Source: Melghiribacillus thermohalophilus (GTDB lineage: Bacteria > Bacillota > Bacilli > Bacillales > Alkalibacillaceae). Taken from it: 64,000 nucleotides of DNA. Where the stretch lies: NCBI RefSeq assembly GCF_004342905.1, contig NZ_SMAN01000002.1, forward strand, positions 124,001 through 188,000, given 5' to 3'. Numbering within the stretch: position 1 is the first letter of the stretch; each line of letters begins with the position of its first letter. The notes below the pieces were generated by a model that saw nothing but the letters and a program-made list of their open reading frames with translations, made no database searches and was not told where the DNA came from. Position numbers and translations under genes: made by a program. Shown in pieces: positions 33,879-44,750 of the stretch.

Positions 33879-34756
33879 AAAAAATACTTATTACGGGTGT
33901 TAATAGTTATATAGGTAACAGCTTTGAAAAATGGTTAAAGAGATTCCCCGATAAGTATTTAGTGAACAAAATCAGCTTAAAAAATGATAAATGGCAAGAA
34001 AATAGTTTTTCTATGTACGATGTAATATTTCATGTTGCAGGAATTGCGCATGTTTCATCTGATCCTAAGATGGAAGACTTGTATTTTAAAATTAATCGTG
34101 ATTTAACTATTAAAGTGGCCAAAAAATCAAAGGCTGATGGAGTAAAACAGTTTATTTTTATGAGCAGTATAATTGTTTATGGGGATAGAAGTGCAGAAAA
34201 AGGATATATTAACAAAGATACAATACCAAACCCTGAGAATTTTTATGGAAAAAGTAAGCTACAAGCTGAAAAAGGTTTAAAACTTTTAGAAGATGATAAC
34301 TTTAAGATAGTTATATTGAGGCCACCAATGATTTATGGCAAAAACTCAAAAGGTAATTATTCTAAACTATCTAAAGCTGTTAAATTATTGCCGCTATTCC
34401 CTGATGTTCACAACAAGCGTAGTATGATTTACATAGACAATTTGAGTGAGCTTATCAGATTAGTGATTGATAATGAAGATAAGGGAATTTTTTTTCCTCA
34501 AAATACCGAATATATCAAAACAAGTAATATGGTTAAAATAATAGCAGAAGTAAATGGAAAAAAGATTAGATTTACCAGGCTTTTTAACTATTTCTTAATA
34601 AAAATATTGAAACCGAAACTTGATTTAATAAATAAGGTTTTCGGTGACCTTTACTACGATAAACAAATGAGTGAATATAGAGATAATTATAGAGTTATCA
34701 GTGATTTTCGGAAAACCATTGAATTATCTGAAATGGGGAGAAAAAATGAGGAATAA
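33875..34756 (+). CDS. NAD-dependent epimerase/dehydratase (extended SDR)
   Basis: A 293-aa GalE/WcaG-type sugar nucleotide enzyme. The N-terminal coenzyme motif reads ITGVNSYIGNSF (a variant of TGxxGxxG). AGIAHVSSDPK, MSSIIVYGDRS and the catalytic pair in ENFYGKSKLQAE (Tyr-x3-Lys) follow, then ILRPPMIYGKNSKGN. Probably a C4-reductase/epimerase acting on the 4-keto sugar from the upstream dehydratase; the exact substrate is not readable. ATG overlaps the stop of the sugar transferase gene. Confidence 0.85.
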   Translation: MKKILITGVNSYIGNSFEKWLKRFPDKYLVNKISLKNDKWQENSFSMYDVIFHVAGIAHVSSDPKMEDLYFKINRDLTIKVAKKSKADGVKQFIFMSSIIVYGDRSAEKGYINKDTIPNPENFYGKSKLQAEKGLKLLEDDNFKIVILRPPMIYGKNSKGNYSKLSKAVKLLPLFPDVHNKRSMIYIDNLSELIRLVIDNEDKGIFFPQNTEYIKTSNMVKIIAEVNGKKIRFTRLFNYFLIKILKPKLDLINKVFGDLYYDKQMSEYRDNYRVISDFRKTIELSEMGRKNEE

Positions 34757-35513
34757 AGATGAAAACGATAAAGATTTAGTTTCAGTAATTATTCCTGCTT
34801 ATAATTGTGAAAAATTTATTGGTAGTGCTATAGAGTCGGTTATATCCCAAACATATAATAATTGGGAAGCAATAGTTATCGATGATTGTTCAACTGATAG
34901 AACAGGAGAGATCATTAAGTCTTATCTTAAAAAGGAACCTCGTATTAGATACTTTAGGCTAGATAAAAATTCTGGTGCTGCTGCTGCCAGAAATAAAGCA
35001 ATAGAATTAGCAAATGGTAAATATTTAGCCTTTTTAGATAGCGATGACATATGGCATCCAGAAAAACTATCAAGACAGATAACATTTATGAAACAAAATG
35101 GCTATAATTTTACTTGTACAAGTTATTCGAAAGTAGGCGAAAACGGAAATGATCTTAATAGAATTGTTGAGGCTAAAGCTAAGAGTGACTATGAGGGCTT
35201 ACTAAAACATTGTCCTGGGAATTCAACAGTGATCTATAATGCCGAAGTTTTAGGAAAGTTTGAAATACCTAATATTAAAAAGAGAAATGATTACATTTTA
35301 TGGCTGCAAATAATTAAGGAAGAGAAGTACATATATGGTTTAAAAGAAGTTCTTGCAAGTCATCGTGAAAGAGATAATTCAATTTCCAGTAATAAAATAT
35401 CTCTCGTAAGCTACCACTGGAAAATATACCGAGAATATGAACATTTATCATTGGTTAAGTCTATGAGTTTGTTAATATACTGGATTCTCAAAGCAATCAT
35501 TAAAATAAAATAA
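34746..35513 (+). CDS. Glycosyltransferase family 2
   Basis: A 255-aa GT-A enzyme, cytoplasmic. SVIIPAYNCEKFIGSAIESV opens the domain, VIDDCSTDRTGEI gives the nucleotide-binding Asp residues, NSGAAAARNKAIELANG follows, and AFLDSDDIWHPEKL is the DxD metal motif. ATG 34746 overlaps the end of the epimerase gene by 11 nt and has GGGGAG upstream. The acceptor is unknown. AT-rich cassette member. Confidence 0.92.
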   Translation: MRNKDENDKDLVSVIIPAYNCEKFIGSAIESVISQTYNNWEAIVIDDCSTDRTGEIIKSYLKKEPRIRYFRLDKNSGAAAARNKAIELANGKYLAFLDSDDIWHPEKLSRQITFMKQNGYNFTCTSYSKVGENGNDLNRIVEAKAKSDYEGLLKHCPGNSTVIYNAEVLGKFEIPNIKKRNDYILWLQIIKEEKYIYGLKEVLASHRERDNSISSNKISLVSYHWKIYREYEHLSLVKSMSLLIYWILKAIIKIK

Positions 35514-35573
35514 ATAATGTAATACCCATTACTTTTATTAATTTGTTAATGCTTTTAGATGTGAGGGATAATC

Positions 35574-36755
35574 TTGTCAATAGCTCTTCAAAACCAACAA
35601 AAAAGTATTTTTAACTTTATTTCTGTATCCTGGATTATTTTTATTATTGGTTCATATGTAGGATATGTTTATACAAATGTATATAACCCAGTTGTACTCT
35701 TTACTTTTGCGGTTTTTGCATTTTGCGGATTAAGATTATTTTTTACAAATGTAACTTATGATTACTTTATTTTATTTTTTACTGGATACCATATTATTTC
35801 GGGGATAGCATATAACAATTTATATGATTTTCTCTCATTAACAATTTACAGCATATTATTACTATTTATGTATTTGATCGTTGAGTATTTAAAATATAAC
35901 GCTATTACCTATGTATCCTACATTATTATGATCATTAATAACATTAATTTTTTAATCATAATGTTTTCCCCTGTTTCAAAAACAAGAGTTAAATATATAT
36001 TTAACTTGGCGATAGAAATTAATTCTGTAGAATTTTTAAGGTTTAGTGTTACAGCTTTAGTTGCTTTAATTTCTTTTATATTTGCGCTGCATTTAAAACC
36101 TCAACAGATTTTTTTAAAAATATTTAAATTTTCTACATTGGCTACAAGTCTATATATTATTTTCTTTAGTGGAAAGTTAAGTATTTTGGGTTCGTTTATA
36201 ATTGTTCTTATCTCATCATTTATTATTTTTAAAGTTATCAAAAATAAAATACTGCAAAAAATCATTACAGTGTTAATAATAGCTATAACCTTTAGTTCGT
36301 CTTTTTTTATGGAATTTATAATTTCGAAGTCTTCAGAATATGGTTTGAATTATCGATTGATTTTTAGTGGAAGAGAAGAGATATGGATAGATTATATAAA
36401 CTACTATAAGAATTTATCAGTAGTAAATCAGTTAATAGGTGTCTCATATGTTAGGAATATAAATAATATAGGTGGGTTCCTACAAGTACATCCTCATAAT
36501 CAATATTTAACTATATTGATAGGTACTGGTGCTATTGGATTTTTTCTTTACACTTTTCTGTTTTACAAAGCATATAAGGCAACCCTTATTTCAAATGATC
36601 GAAGGGGCTTTATGCTTATATTGGCAATAAATTTATATGGGTTAACAGATGACTATGTTTTTTTAACTGTATCTTGTATAAACGCTTTCTATATAATATA
36701 TTATTTTTCTATACATAAAATGATTAAAAAAGTAGGGACTACAAAAGGTGGATGA
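35574..36755 (+). CDS. Wzy-like O-antigen/capsule polymerase
   Basis: A 393-aa, very hydrophobic protein with about 10-11 predicted helices and few conserved residues, as is normal for Wzy. A late loop reads LQVHPHNQYLTILIGTGAIGF, matching the HNxxL signature of the Wzy_C/ligase family. It would join repeat units on the outer face of the membrane. TTG 35574 is the start, behind GAGGGATAATC. It is the second polymerase/ligase-type protein in the window (the first at 25.1 kb), which suggests two separate polymers. Confidence 0.82.
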   Translation: MSIALQNQQKSIFNFISVSWIIFIIGSYVGYVYTNVYNPVVLFTFAVFAFCGLRLFFTNVTYDYFILFFTGYHIISGIAYNNLYDFLSLTIYSILLLFMYLIVEYLKYNAITYVSYIIMIINNINFLIIMFSPVSKTRVKYIFNLAIEINSVEFLRFSVTALVALISFIFALHLKPQQIFLKIFKFSTLATSLYIIFFSGKLSILGSFIIVLISSFIIFKVIKNKILQKIITVLIIAITFSSSFFMEFIISKSSEYGLNYRLIFSGREEIWIDYINYYKNLSVVNQLIGVSYVRNINNIGGFLQVHPHNQYLTILIGTGAIGFFLYTFLFYKAYKATLISNDRRGFMLILAINLYGLTDDYVFLTVSCINAFYIIYYFSIHKMIKKVGTTKGG

Positions 36756-36759
36756 CGTA

Positions 36760-38115
36760 ATGGACAATTTAAAGGATATAAGGGATTGGTTTATCAACAT
36801 AGAAAAAAATTATCAAGTATTTGATTTGAAATATAAAAATATTGCTTTTTGGAAGTTAATCCGTAAAGATTTGTTTGAGGAAATTTTAATGAAAAGAGGC
36901 TTGATTGAGCAGGGCCATCCAATGTCAGTTGCTGATAAATTTAAACGTATAGTGTTACTAATTAAATATAGCATATTAAACATATCAAAAAGGAAAAATT
37001 TACAAGACTATGATGTATTGATATTGTCTCATGGTAGAAAAATAAAGTATAAGGGAGATTATGTAGATGCATATTTATATGATATTATTGAGAAATTAAA
37101 GATAGAAAATAAAAATTATTTGTTCCTTGACAGACCTGATCATTACGGAAAACATTTAGGGGAGAATGTAGGATTATATTATGAGAGATTTGGTCACTTA
37201 ATTAGAGACGGCCTCTATAAATTGTTTTCTTGGAAAATTAAGCTGCAGGGTATAAAAATTTTGAAAGACATTGAAGATGAAATAAAACAAAAGTTAAAGA
37301 TTAATATCAAGATAACTCATTTAGTAAAAAAGAAGATATTTAGGTTTTATTTTGATAAGAAGTTTTATGACAAGTTATTAGATAAAATTAAGCCTAAAGA
37401 GATATATCTTGTGGTTTCCTATGGAAAAGAAGAACTTATTGCCGCTGCAAAAGAAAGAGGTATTCTAGTTAAAGAAGTTCAGCATGGAGTTATAAACAAC
37501 TATCATATGGGATATTATTTCCCGGTTGATTATGAAATACCGTACTTTCCAGATGAGATAATCACTTTTGGTGAATATTGGATTGACAGCGTGAAGTTAC
37601 CTATTAATAATATTCAATCAGTAAATGAATTTAAATGTTTAAAACCATTAAATAATATTTTGGAATACAAGTTGAAAAGTGATGATGTACTATTTATTTC
37701 CCAAGGAACTATAGGGAAACAGTTATCAAGTATTGCTGCAGATTTTATAAGTAAAAATAAAGATGTAAAAGTTTATTATAAACTCCATCCAAGTGAATTC
37801 AATAATTGGGAAGAAAAATATAAGGATTTATATTTATTTAAGGATACACAACAGTTAGAAGTTATAACTAATCAATTATCAATATATTATTTATTAAATA
37901 AATGTAAATATGTTATAGGAGTAAATAGCACTGCAATCTTTGAATCTTTACTATATAATTGTAAAACTTTTGTAGTGAATATTGAAGGATACCAATATAT
38001 GGATGACCTAATAAAAAGAGGTTATGTTAAGTTGATTTCCACCAATATCTCTTATAGTCAATTAAAAAAGATGAATTTAAAACCGTTAAAAAATAAGCAA
38101 TATTTTTATTACTGA
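36760..38115 (+). CDS. Putative GT-B glycosyltransferase of capsule type, unassigned
   Basis: A 451-aa soluble protein, very rich in Lys, Ile and Tyr (AT-rich gene). I do not recognise it with certainty. The second half has features of GT-B enzymes of the capsule/teichoic polymerase kind: VKEVQHGVINNYHMGYYFP (Gln-His-Gly), LFISQGTIGKQL, YYKLHPSEFNNW (a His-Pro motif) and NSTAIFESLLYNCKT. The HP motif is found in bacterial polysialyltransferases (CMP donor) and in TagF-type enzymes. In a locus that makes CMP-pseudaminate it may be the pseudaminyl transferase. ATG 36760 is preferred over GTG 36748, since AGGTGG lies 8 nt upstream. Confidence 0.6.
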   Translation: MDNLKDIRDWFINIEKNYQVFDLKYKNIAFWKLIRKDLFEEILMKRGLIEQGHPMSVADKFKRIVLLIKYSILNISKRKNLQDYDVLILSHGRKIKYKGDYVDAYLYDIIEKLKIENKNYLFLDRPDHYGKHLGENVGLYYERFGHLIRDGLYKLFSWKIKLQGIKILKDIEDEIKQKLKINIKITHLVKKKIFRFYFDKKFYDKLLDKIKPKEIYLVVSYGKEELIAAAKERGILVKEVQHGVINNYHMGYYFPVDYEIPYFPDEIITFGEYWIDSVKLPINNIQSVNEFKCLKPLNNILEYKLKSDDVLFISQGTIGKQLSSIAADFISKNKDVKVYYKLHPSEFNNWEEKYKDLYLFKDTQQLEVITNQLSIYYLLNKCKYVIGVNSTAIFESLLYNCKTFVVNIEGYQYMDDLIKRGYVKLISTNISYSQLKKMNLKPLKNKQYFYY

Positions 38116-38202
38116 TGATACTGATCAGTATACCTATATTAAATGTATTAAATTTTTTTTACCACCTTATTTAGTGCAGAATAATATTTGGAGGTATAGA
38201 AA

Positions 38203-39324
38203 TTGTCTTACTTATTATTGTCAACTTATCCTCAAAGTGGAACAAAAAATTCTGGAGATGATTTAATCGGTAAAAGTCTTGCCGAACTTATAAAATATGT
38301 GAAAGGAAGTGAAGTAAAGATTGATTTTACAAGTGCGGTTGATAATACGCCAATAGAAGTTGAAAACCTTACAAAATATAAAGCAATTTTAGCACCAGCA
38401 TTAAGACCTACTCTTAAAGGTAATAGTGTAGCTCCTAAAAACAGAAGTATGTTTTTAGAAGAAGCATATAGAAATGCAATACCTATATTTGCGGTGGGGG
38501 CTGGATGGAAAGCTTATCCAGGTACATTAAGACAATCACATAAATTAATGCTTGACAAAAAAGATAAAGAACAATTAGCAAAATATTTCGGTGAAAAAAA
38601 TGATTCTTATGGTGCTCATGGGGCTATATCTTGTAGAGATATAACCACTGAGAATCTCCTAAAGAATAATGGAATTAATTGTTATGGAACAACTGGTGAT
38701 TGCGGATTGTTTGACTATAATTATATAGAGAAACCATTTGTACTCCCCAAAGAAATAAAAAATATTAGTATATCTATACCCCATAATAATCATCATAAAG
38801 AAATGGCGTATTTGTTAGCACTAAAAGTAAAAAAAGAATTTTCTTGTGATGTATATATAACATTTCACGGATATAAGGGGAGTTTAGAAGAGGAAATTAA
38901 GCCCCATTGGAATAGAAATGAAGTATATTTTGTTGATTTATCTGGTGGATCAGAGAAATTATCTTTTTATAGTAATATTGATGCTCATATTGGATTTAGA
39001 CTCCATGCACATATATGGTTTCTTCGAACACGAAAACCTAGTTTATTATTAGCGGAAGATGGAAGAGGTTTGGGACACTTATATACCTTTAATGGGTTAG
39101 GGTATTCGGCTGCTCCAAAATTATCCCTTAAAACTTCAAATGTATTTCCTAAGTTTACTGATTCGTTAATGAAGATTCTTAACAGAAAAAACCCTAGTTA
39201 CGATGCAATAGAGATGTTTAAAGAGGAAATGCAAAATGGTTACCCTACAACTCAAAAAACTTTGTTAGAAATTGACAATTTATGGAAAGTTAAAATGAAA
39301 CCATTTTTAGAACTTATCCCTTAA
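38203..39324 (+). CDS. Polysaccharide pyruvyl transferase family protein
   Basis: A 373-aa enzyme that would transfer pyruvate from PEP to a sugar as a ketal, adding a negative charge to the polymer. Family signs: the early NSGDDLIGKSLAELI segment, AVGAGWKAYPG, SCRDITTENLLKNNGI, GTTGDCGLFD, and IDAHIGFRLHAHIWFLRTRKPS with the conserved GxRLHA block. TTG 38203 lies behind GGAGG. A 14-nt palindrome ATACTGATCAGTAT (38118-38131) stands in the gap upstream. AT-rich cassette member. Confidence 0.88.
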   Translation: MSYLLLSTYPQSGTKNSGDDLIGKSLAELIKYVKGSEVKIDFTSAVDNTPIEVENLTKYKAILAPALRPTLKGNSVAPKNRSMFLEEAYRNAIPIFAVGAGWKAYPGTLRQSHKLMLDKKDKEQLAKYFGEKNDSYGAHGAISCRDITTENLLKNNGINCYGTTGDCGLFDYNYIEKPFVLPKEIKNISISIPHNNHHKEMAYLLALKVKKEFSCDVYITFHGYKGSLEEEIKPHWNRNEVYFVDLSGGSEKLSFYSNIDAHIGFRLHAHIWFLRTRKPSLLLAEDGRGLGHLYTFNGLGYSAAPKLSLKTSNVFPKFTDSLMKILNRKNPSYDAIEMFKEEMQNGYPTTQKTLLEIDNLWKVKMKPFLELIP

Positions 39325-39364
39325 CATTTTTTCCATAACTCTATTTGAAAGAGAGTTATTGATC

Positions 39365-40606
39365 ATGTATTTAAAAAAGACATTAAAGAAAAATATTTTT
39401 TTAAGAAACTCCATATTGTATATTTTAGGAGGAATCGTAACCCCATTAGTAGGATTTTTAATGCTTCCTATTTATACTTATTATTTGTCTCCTTCAGAAT
39501 ATGCAATAATGACTACAGTTCAAACACTTGTTGGTCTATTTGAAATTTTTTTAATTTTTTCATTAAAAGGTGCAATAACACGCTTTTATTATGATTTTAA
39601 AGATCAAACGATAAAGCAAAGGGAATACTTAGGGTCTATATTATTATTTTCTATATTACTATCATCATGTATTGCGGTTGTTTTGATATACTTTTACGAA
39701 TTTATAGGTGGAATTTTATTTAATAATATCCCAGTGTTCCCATTTTATTTTTATTTAATAGGTATATCTTGGGCTTCAGCATTGCTTTCTATTCCAATGG
39801 CTCTTTTTAGGGTTCAAGAAAAGGCTGGCTTATTTGTTTTAATAAACACAGTAAAAGCAGCTCTGATAATGTTACTTACAATATATTTAATTATTGGTAA
39901 AGGTTTAGGTGCTGAAAGTGCTTTAATATCACAATTATTATTTACTTCTATTTTGCTAATATTCAGCTACATACTGCAGTATAAATCTTTTAAATTTAAG
40001 ATAAATCTAAATTTTGTTAAACAAAGCTTAAAATATAGTATTCCTATGATGCCTCATGTAGCAAGTGTTTGGATAATTAATTCATCTGATCGAATCATCC
40101 TGGAAAAGTTTGTTGATCTAAATGATCTTGGTGTTTACTCTTTAGCAGTTCAGATTTCAATGGTACTTGCATTATTTTATACTAGTGTCAATAATGCCTT
40201 TGTACCAAGATATATGAGGTTAAGAACTGAGGAAAAGCAGGCTGAAGCAGAAAAACTGTTAAAAATATTCTTTTACATAGTTCTAGTATTTGGATTGATA
40301 TCTATACCAGTAGCTATGTTTGGTTTAAAGTTAATCAGTTCCAGTGGTTTTTATGGACCAATATTACTCCTTCCTAGTTTATTAATAGCACAAATTATTA
40401 AAGGATTTTACTATATACCTGTTGCAAAGATACTATATGAAAAAAAAACAAAATCAATTGCAACTAGTAGTTCTCTCTCTGCCATGATTAATGTAATAAT
40501 AAGTTTAATTCTTATACCAGTAATAGGAATATTTGGAGCAGTTTGCTCAACCATTGTTTCTGAATCAGTAAGGTTATTATTAATGTTAAAGGCTAGTAAA
40601 CGTTAA
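39365..40606 (+). CDS. Wzx-like polysaccharide flippase
   Basis: A 413-aa polytopic membrane protein (about 12 helices) of the polysaccharide-biosynthesis MATE/MOP family. It begins NSILYILGGIVTPLVGFLML, the usual first helix, and continues through SPSEYAIMTTVQTLVG, FRVQEKAGLFVL and NSSDRIILEKFVDLNDLGVY. It would flip the lipid-linked repeat unit for the Wzy at 35.6 kb. ATG 39365 preferred; TTG 39359 is possible. Last gene of the AT-rich cassette; composition returns to normal at pseB. Confidence 0.9.
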   Translation: MYLKKTLKKNIFLRNSILYILGGIVTPLVGFLMLPIYTYYLSPSEYAIMTTVQTLVGLFEIFLIFSLKGAITRFYYDFKDQTIKQREYLGSILLFSILLSSCIAVVLIYFYEFIGGILFNNIPVFPFYFYLIGISWASALLSIPMALFRVQEKAGLFVLINTVKAALIMLLTIYLIIGKGLGAESALISQLLFTSILLIFSYILQYKSFKFKINLNFVKQSLKYSIPMMPHVASVWIINSSDRIILEKFVDLNDLGVYSLAVQISMVLALFYTSVNNAFVPRYMRLRTEEKQAEAEKLLKIFFYIVLVFGLISIPVAMFGLKLISSSGFYGPILLLPSLLIAQIIKGFYYIPVAKILYEKKTKSIATSSSLSAMINVIISLILIPVIGIFGAVCSTIVSESVRLLLMLKASKR

Positions 40607-40708
40607 TAAATAAAGTTGTTTTACTTTTAATTATTATCTTAAAAAAAATTGTTAGATACGTGGGAAGTTATATGACACTATTAATTTATTCAATATAAAG
40701 GGTTATAA

Positions 40709-41728
<1,020 letters not shown>

Positions 41729-42907
41729 ATGACAATGCCAGACGTAAAACATCGCTTTATCCCATATGGAAGACAGTGGATTGATCAGGATGATATTGAC
41801 GCGGTTGTGGAAGTGCTAAAAGGTGATTATTTAACGACGGGGCCATACATCGAACAATTTGAGGAGGCCATTGCCGAGTACACAGGTGCAAGGTATGCGG
41901 TTGCCTTTGCTAATGGGACCGCTGCCCTCCATGGGGCCTGCTTTGCTGCGGGTATAACGGAGGGAGATGAAGTCATTACCACTCCGATGACCTTTGCGGC
42001 CAGTGCCAACTGTGTCCTGTATCAGGGCGGTACCCCGGTATTCGCGGATATCGACGAAAAAACCTATAACATAGACCCGCAAGAAATTGAAAAGAAAATC
42101 ACAGCAAAAACAAAAGCGATCATACCCGTTGATTTTACCGGACAGCCGGTTGATCTGGATGAGATCCTTGAGATTGCCAGACGCCACAATCTGGTGGTCA
42201 TTGAAGATGCCGCCCATGCCCTGGGAGCCACTTATAAAGAAAGAAAAATCGGTTCCATCAGTGATATGACCATGTTCAGCTTTCATCCGGTTAAGCACAT
42301 TACATCCGGGGAAGGCGGGATTATTACAACCAATCATCGGGATTACTACGAAACATTGGTGCAGTTCCGCCAGCACGGCATCACCAGGGACCCGGACAGG
42401 CTTCAGAATCCGGATGAAGGACCCTGGTTTTATGAAATGCATTTTCTCGGCTACAATTACCGGATGACCGATATTCAGGCAGCACTGGGAACGAGTCAAA
42501 TGAAAAAACTGGATCCGTTTGTGGAAAGACGCAGGGAGATTGTGAAGCGATATAACGAAGCATTTTCCGATGTTCCCGGGATCACCATTCCATTTGAAAA
42601 AGATGACCGCCGTTCCAGCTGGCATTTATATGTGATCCGTCTAAATCCGGAACATTTAAAAAATGCTGACCGTAAAAGGATTTTTGAGGCATTGCGTACA
42701 CAACAGATCGGAGTCAATGTTCATTATATCCCCGTTCATTATCATCCGTATTACCGTGAACGTGGCTATGAGAAAGGATCCTATCCGATTGCTGAAAAGC
42801 TGTACGAGGAAATGATGACGCTGCCGTTATTTCCAGCTATGGAAGATGATGATGTGCAACACGTCATTGATACAGTCAAGCATATTATGTCAACATATAG
42901 CAGGTGA
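41729..42907 (+). CDS. pseC: UDP-4-amino-4,6-dideoxy-N-acetyl-beta-L-altrosamine transaminase
   Basis: A 392-aa PLP-dependent aminotransferase of the DegT/DnrJ/EryC1 family. ANGTAALHGACFAAG binds the PLP phosphate, VIEDAAHALGATY gives the conserved Asp, and MFSFHPVKHITSGEGG contains the PLP Lys189 after the FHPVK pattern typical of PseC. It aminates the PseB product using glutamate. ATG 41729 is directly after the pseB TAG. Its last bases overlap the next frame. Confidence 0.95.
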   Translation: MTMPDVKHRFIPYGRQWIDQDDIDAVVEVLKGDYLTTGPYIEQFEEAIAEYTGARYAVAFANGTAALHGACFAAGITEGDEVITTPMTFAASANCVLYQGGTPVFADIDEKTYNIDPQEIEKKITAKTKAIIPVDFTGQPVDLDEILEIARRHNLVVIEDAAHALGATYKERKIGSISDMTMFSFHPVKHITSGEGGIITTNHRDYYETLVQFRQHGITRDPDRLQNPDEGPWFYEMHFLGYNYRMTDIQAALGTSQMKKLDPFVERRREIVKRYNEAFSDVPGITIPFEKDDRRSSWHLYVIRLNPEHLKNADRKRIFEALRTQQIGVNVHYIPVHYHPYYRERGYEKGSYPIAEKLYEEMMTLPLFPAMEDDDVQHVIDTVKHIMSTYSR

Positions 42908-42912
42908 TGTTT

Positions 42913-43653
42913 GTGAAAACTGTTGCGATTATCCAGGCAAGGATGGGGTCTACCCGTTTGCCCGGAAAAGTGTTAAAAAAAGTGCTCGGGAAACCTTTGC
43001 TGGAATACCAGCTAGAGCGGGTGAAAAAATCCAGGCTTATTGATGAGATTGTGGTAGCTACCACAGTAAAAGAACAGGACCAGCCAATCGTTGATTTTTG
43101 CACGGAAAAGGGTGTTTCCTGTTACAGGGGATCTGAAGAAGATGTACTGGCCCGATACTATGAAGCGGCGAATGAATATGAGGCAGAAATTGTGGTTCGG
43201 CTGACATCGGATTGTCCGGTGATTGATCCCGGTGTGATTGACCGGGTGATCCAGGCGTTTCTGGAGGATGAAGAAGCGGATTATGTGTCCAATACGCTGG
43301 AGCGCACCTTCCCCCGGGGCATGGATACGGAAGTATTTTCGTTTCAGGCTCTGGAGCAGGCTTTTCAGTCTGCCCGTATGCAATCGGAACGGGAACATGT
43401 CACACCGTATATCTGGAAAAATTCTGATCGGTTTTCGATTAAAAGCGTATTTCATCGTGATGATTTAAGCATACATCGCTGGACTGTTGACACTCCGGAG
43501 GATTTCGAATTAATCAAGAAAATGATTGAACACCTGTATCGGGTTCAACGTGATTTTTCAATGGAAGATATGCTCCAATTGCTGGATCAGCATCCTCAAT
43601 GGAAAGAAATCAATGCACATATTGAACAGAAAAAAGTTGAGAATGAAGCGTGA
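42913..43653 (+). CDS. pseF: SpsF-type cytidylyltransferase (CMP-pseudaminic acid synthetase)
   Basis: A 246-aa nucleotidyltransferase. It starts M-KTVAIIQARMGSTRLPGKVL (start GTG 42913, AGGTGA 5 nt upstream; ATG 42907 and GTG 42904 are possible), the SpsF-type nucleotide loop. RLTSDCPVIDPGVID and HRWTVDTPEDFELI follow. In Bacillus spore-coat and flagellar glycan loci, SpsF-type proteins take the place of the classical PseF. Within this complete pse set it would activate Pse5Ac7Ac with CTP. Identity of the family is sure; the substrate is inferred from context. Confidence 0.85.
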   Translation: MKTVAIIQARMGSTRLPGKVLKKVLGKPLLEYQLERVKKSRLIDEIVVATTVKEQDQPIVDFCTEKGVSCYRGSEEDVLARYYEAANEYEAEIVVRLTSDCPVIDPGVIDRVIQAFLEDEEADYVSNTLERTFPRGMDTEVFSFQALEQAFQSARMQSEREHVTPYIWKNSDRFSIKSVFHRDDLSIHRWTVDTPEDFELIKKMIEHLYRVQRDFSMEDMLQLLDQHPQWKEINAHIEQKKVENEA

Positions 43654-43658
43654 TTGTG

Positions 43659-44750
43659 ATGAACGTGGTTATACGAGCAGACGCATCAGTACAAATCGGA
43701 ACCGGTCATGTCATGAGATGTCTAACCCTTGCCGAACAGTTAAAGGAGCGGGGGACAGACGTTGCTTTCATTTGCCGGGAACATGAAGGACATTTGTGTG
43801 AGTTCATCCGGGATAAAGGCTTTCATGTTTTCGCTTTGCCCGGGAAGGATGTCAAAATTAACGAGCCGAGAAATACCCATGAGAAATGGCTGGGAGTCCC
43901 GCAGGAAAGGGATGCAGCGGAAACCATTGAGGTTTTGAAAACCATTCGACCCGATTTGCTGATTGTTGATCACTATGGAATCGATCATATATGGGAGCAG
44001 ACCATCCGCCCTTATGTTCACAACATCATGGTCATTGATGATCTGGCAGACCGGCCGCATCAATGTGATTATTTGCTGGATCAGAATTTTTATGAGCAAA
44101 TGAACAGACGATATGATGCGCTGGTTCCCCGGCACTGTTCATTATTTCTGGGACCCAAATATGCGCTTCTTCGCAAAGAATTTCGCCAAACCGATACACG
44201 TGTTAGAAATCAACTGAATCATGTCCTTGTCTTTTTTGGGGGCAGTGATCTGTCAAATGAGACGGCAAGGGCTTTGCAGGCGATTCAGCATATCAAATCC
44301 AGAACATTAACTGCGGATGTCGTTCTCGGAAAAAACAATCCCTATAAAGATGAGTTAAAAGCCAGATACGCTGAAGATGAGAGAATCCATTTTCATATTC
44401 ATGTAGATTATATGGCCAGACTGATGAATCGGGCAGATGTATGCATTGGTGCCGGCGGTTCGACTACATGGGAGCGCTGCTATCTGGGCTTGCCAACCAT
44501 AATGATGACAGTTGCCAAAAACCAGGAGGAGATTGCAAGAGATTTATCCGAAAACGGAATCGTTCATTATCTGGGGAAGAAAGAGGACGTAACCCCGGAA
44601 ATGATCGCCCAATCTCTTGAACAGTTGATCCAGCATCCCGATCAACTGCGCCAGTACAGTCAGAAATCTGTCAAATTAATGGAAAAGAAAGAAATGCACA
44701 TGGAAAACCTATTTCAAACGATTTTACAAAAAGGAGATCATTCCCATTGA
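43659..44750 (+). CDS. pseG: UDP-2,4-diacetamido-2,4,6-trideoxy-beta-L-altropyranose hydrolase
   Basis: A 363-aa GT-B-fold hydrolase that removes UDP from the doubly acetylated sugar. It starts MNVVIRADASVQIGTGHVMR (ATG 43659; GTG 43650 and 43656 are in frame upstream) with the PseG N-terminal glycine loop. Later IVDHYGIDHIWE, VFFGGSDLSNET and CIGAGGSTTWERCYLGLPT are present, the last being the UDP-binding end. The C-terminal helical segment extends some 30 residues past the usual core. It overlaps pseH by 4 nt. Confidence 0.93.
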   Translation: MNVVIRADASVQIGTGHVMRCLTLAEQLKERGTDVAFICREHEGHLCEFIRDKGFHVFALPGKDVKINEPRNTHEKWLGVPQERDAAETIEVLKTIRPDLLIVDHYGIDHIWEQTIRPYVHNIMVIDDLADRPHQCDYLLDQNFYEQMNRRYDALVPRHCSLFLGPKYALLRKEFRQTDTRVRNQLNHVLVFFGGSDLSNETARALQAIQHIKSRTLTADVVLGKNNPYKDELKARYAEDERIHFHIHVDYMARLMNRADVCIGAGGSTTWERCYLGLPTIMMTVAKNQEEIARDLSENGIVHYLGKKEDVTPEMIAQSLEQLIQHPDQLRQYSQKSVKLMEKKEMHMENLFQTILQKGDHSH

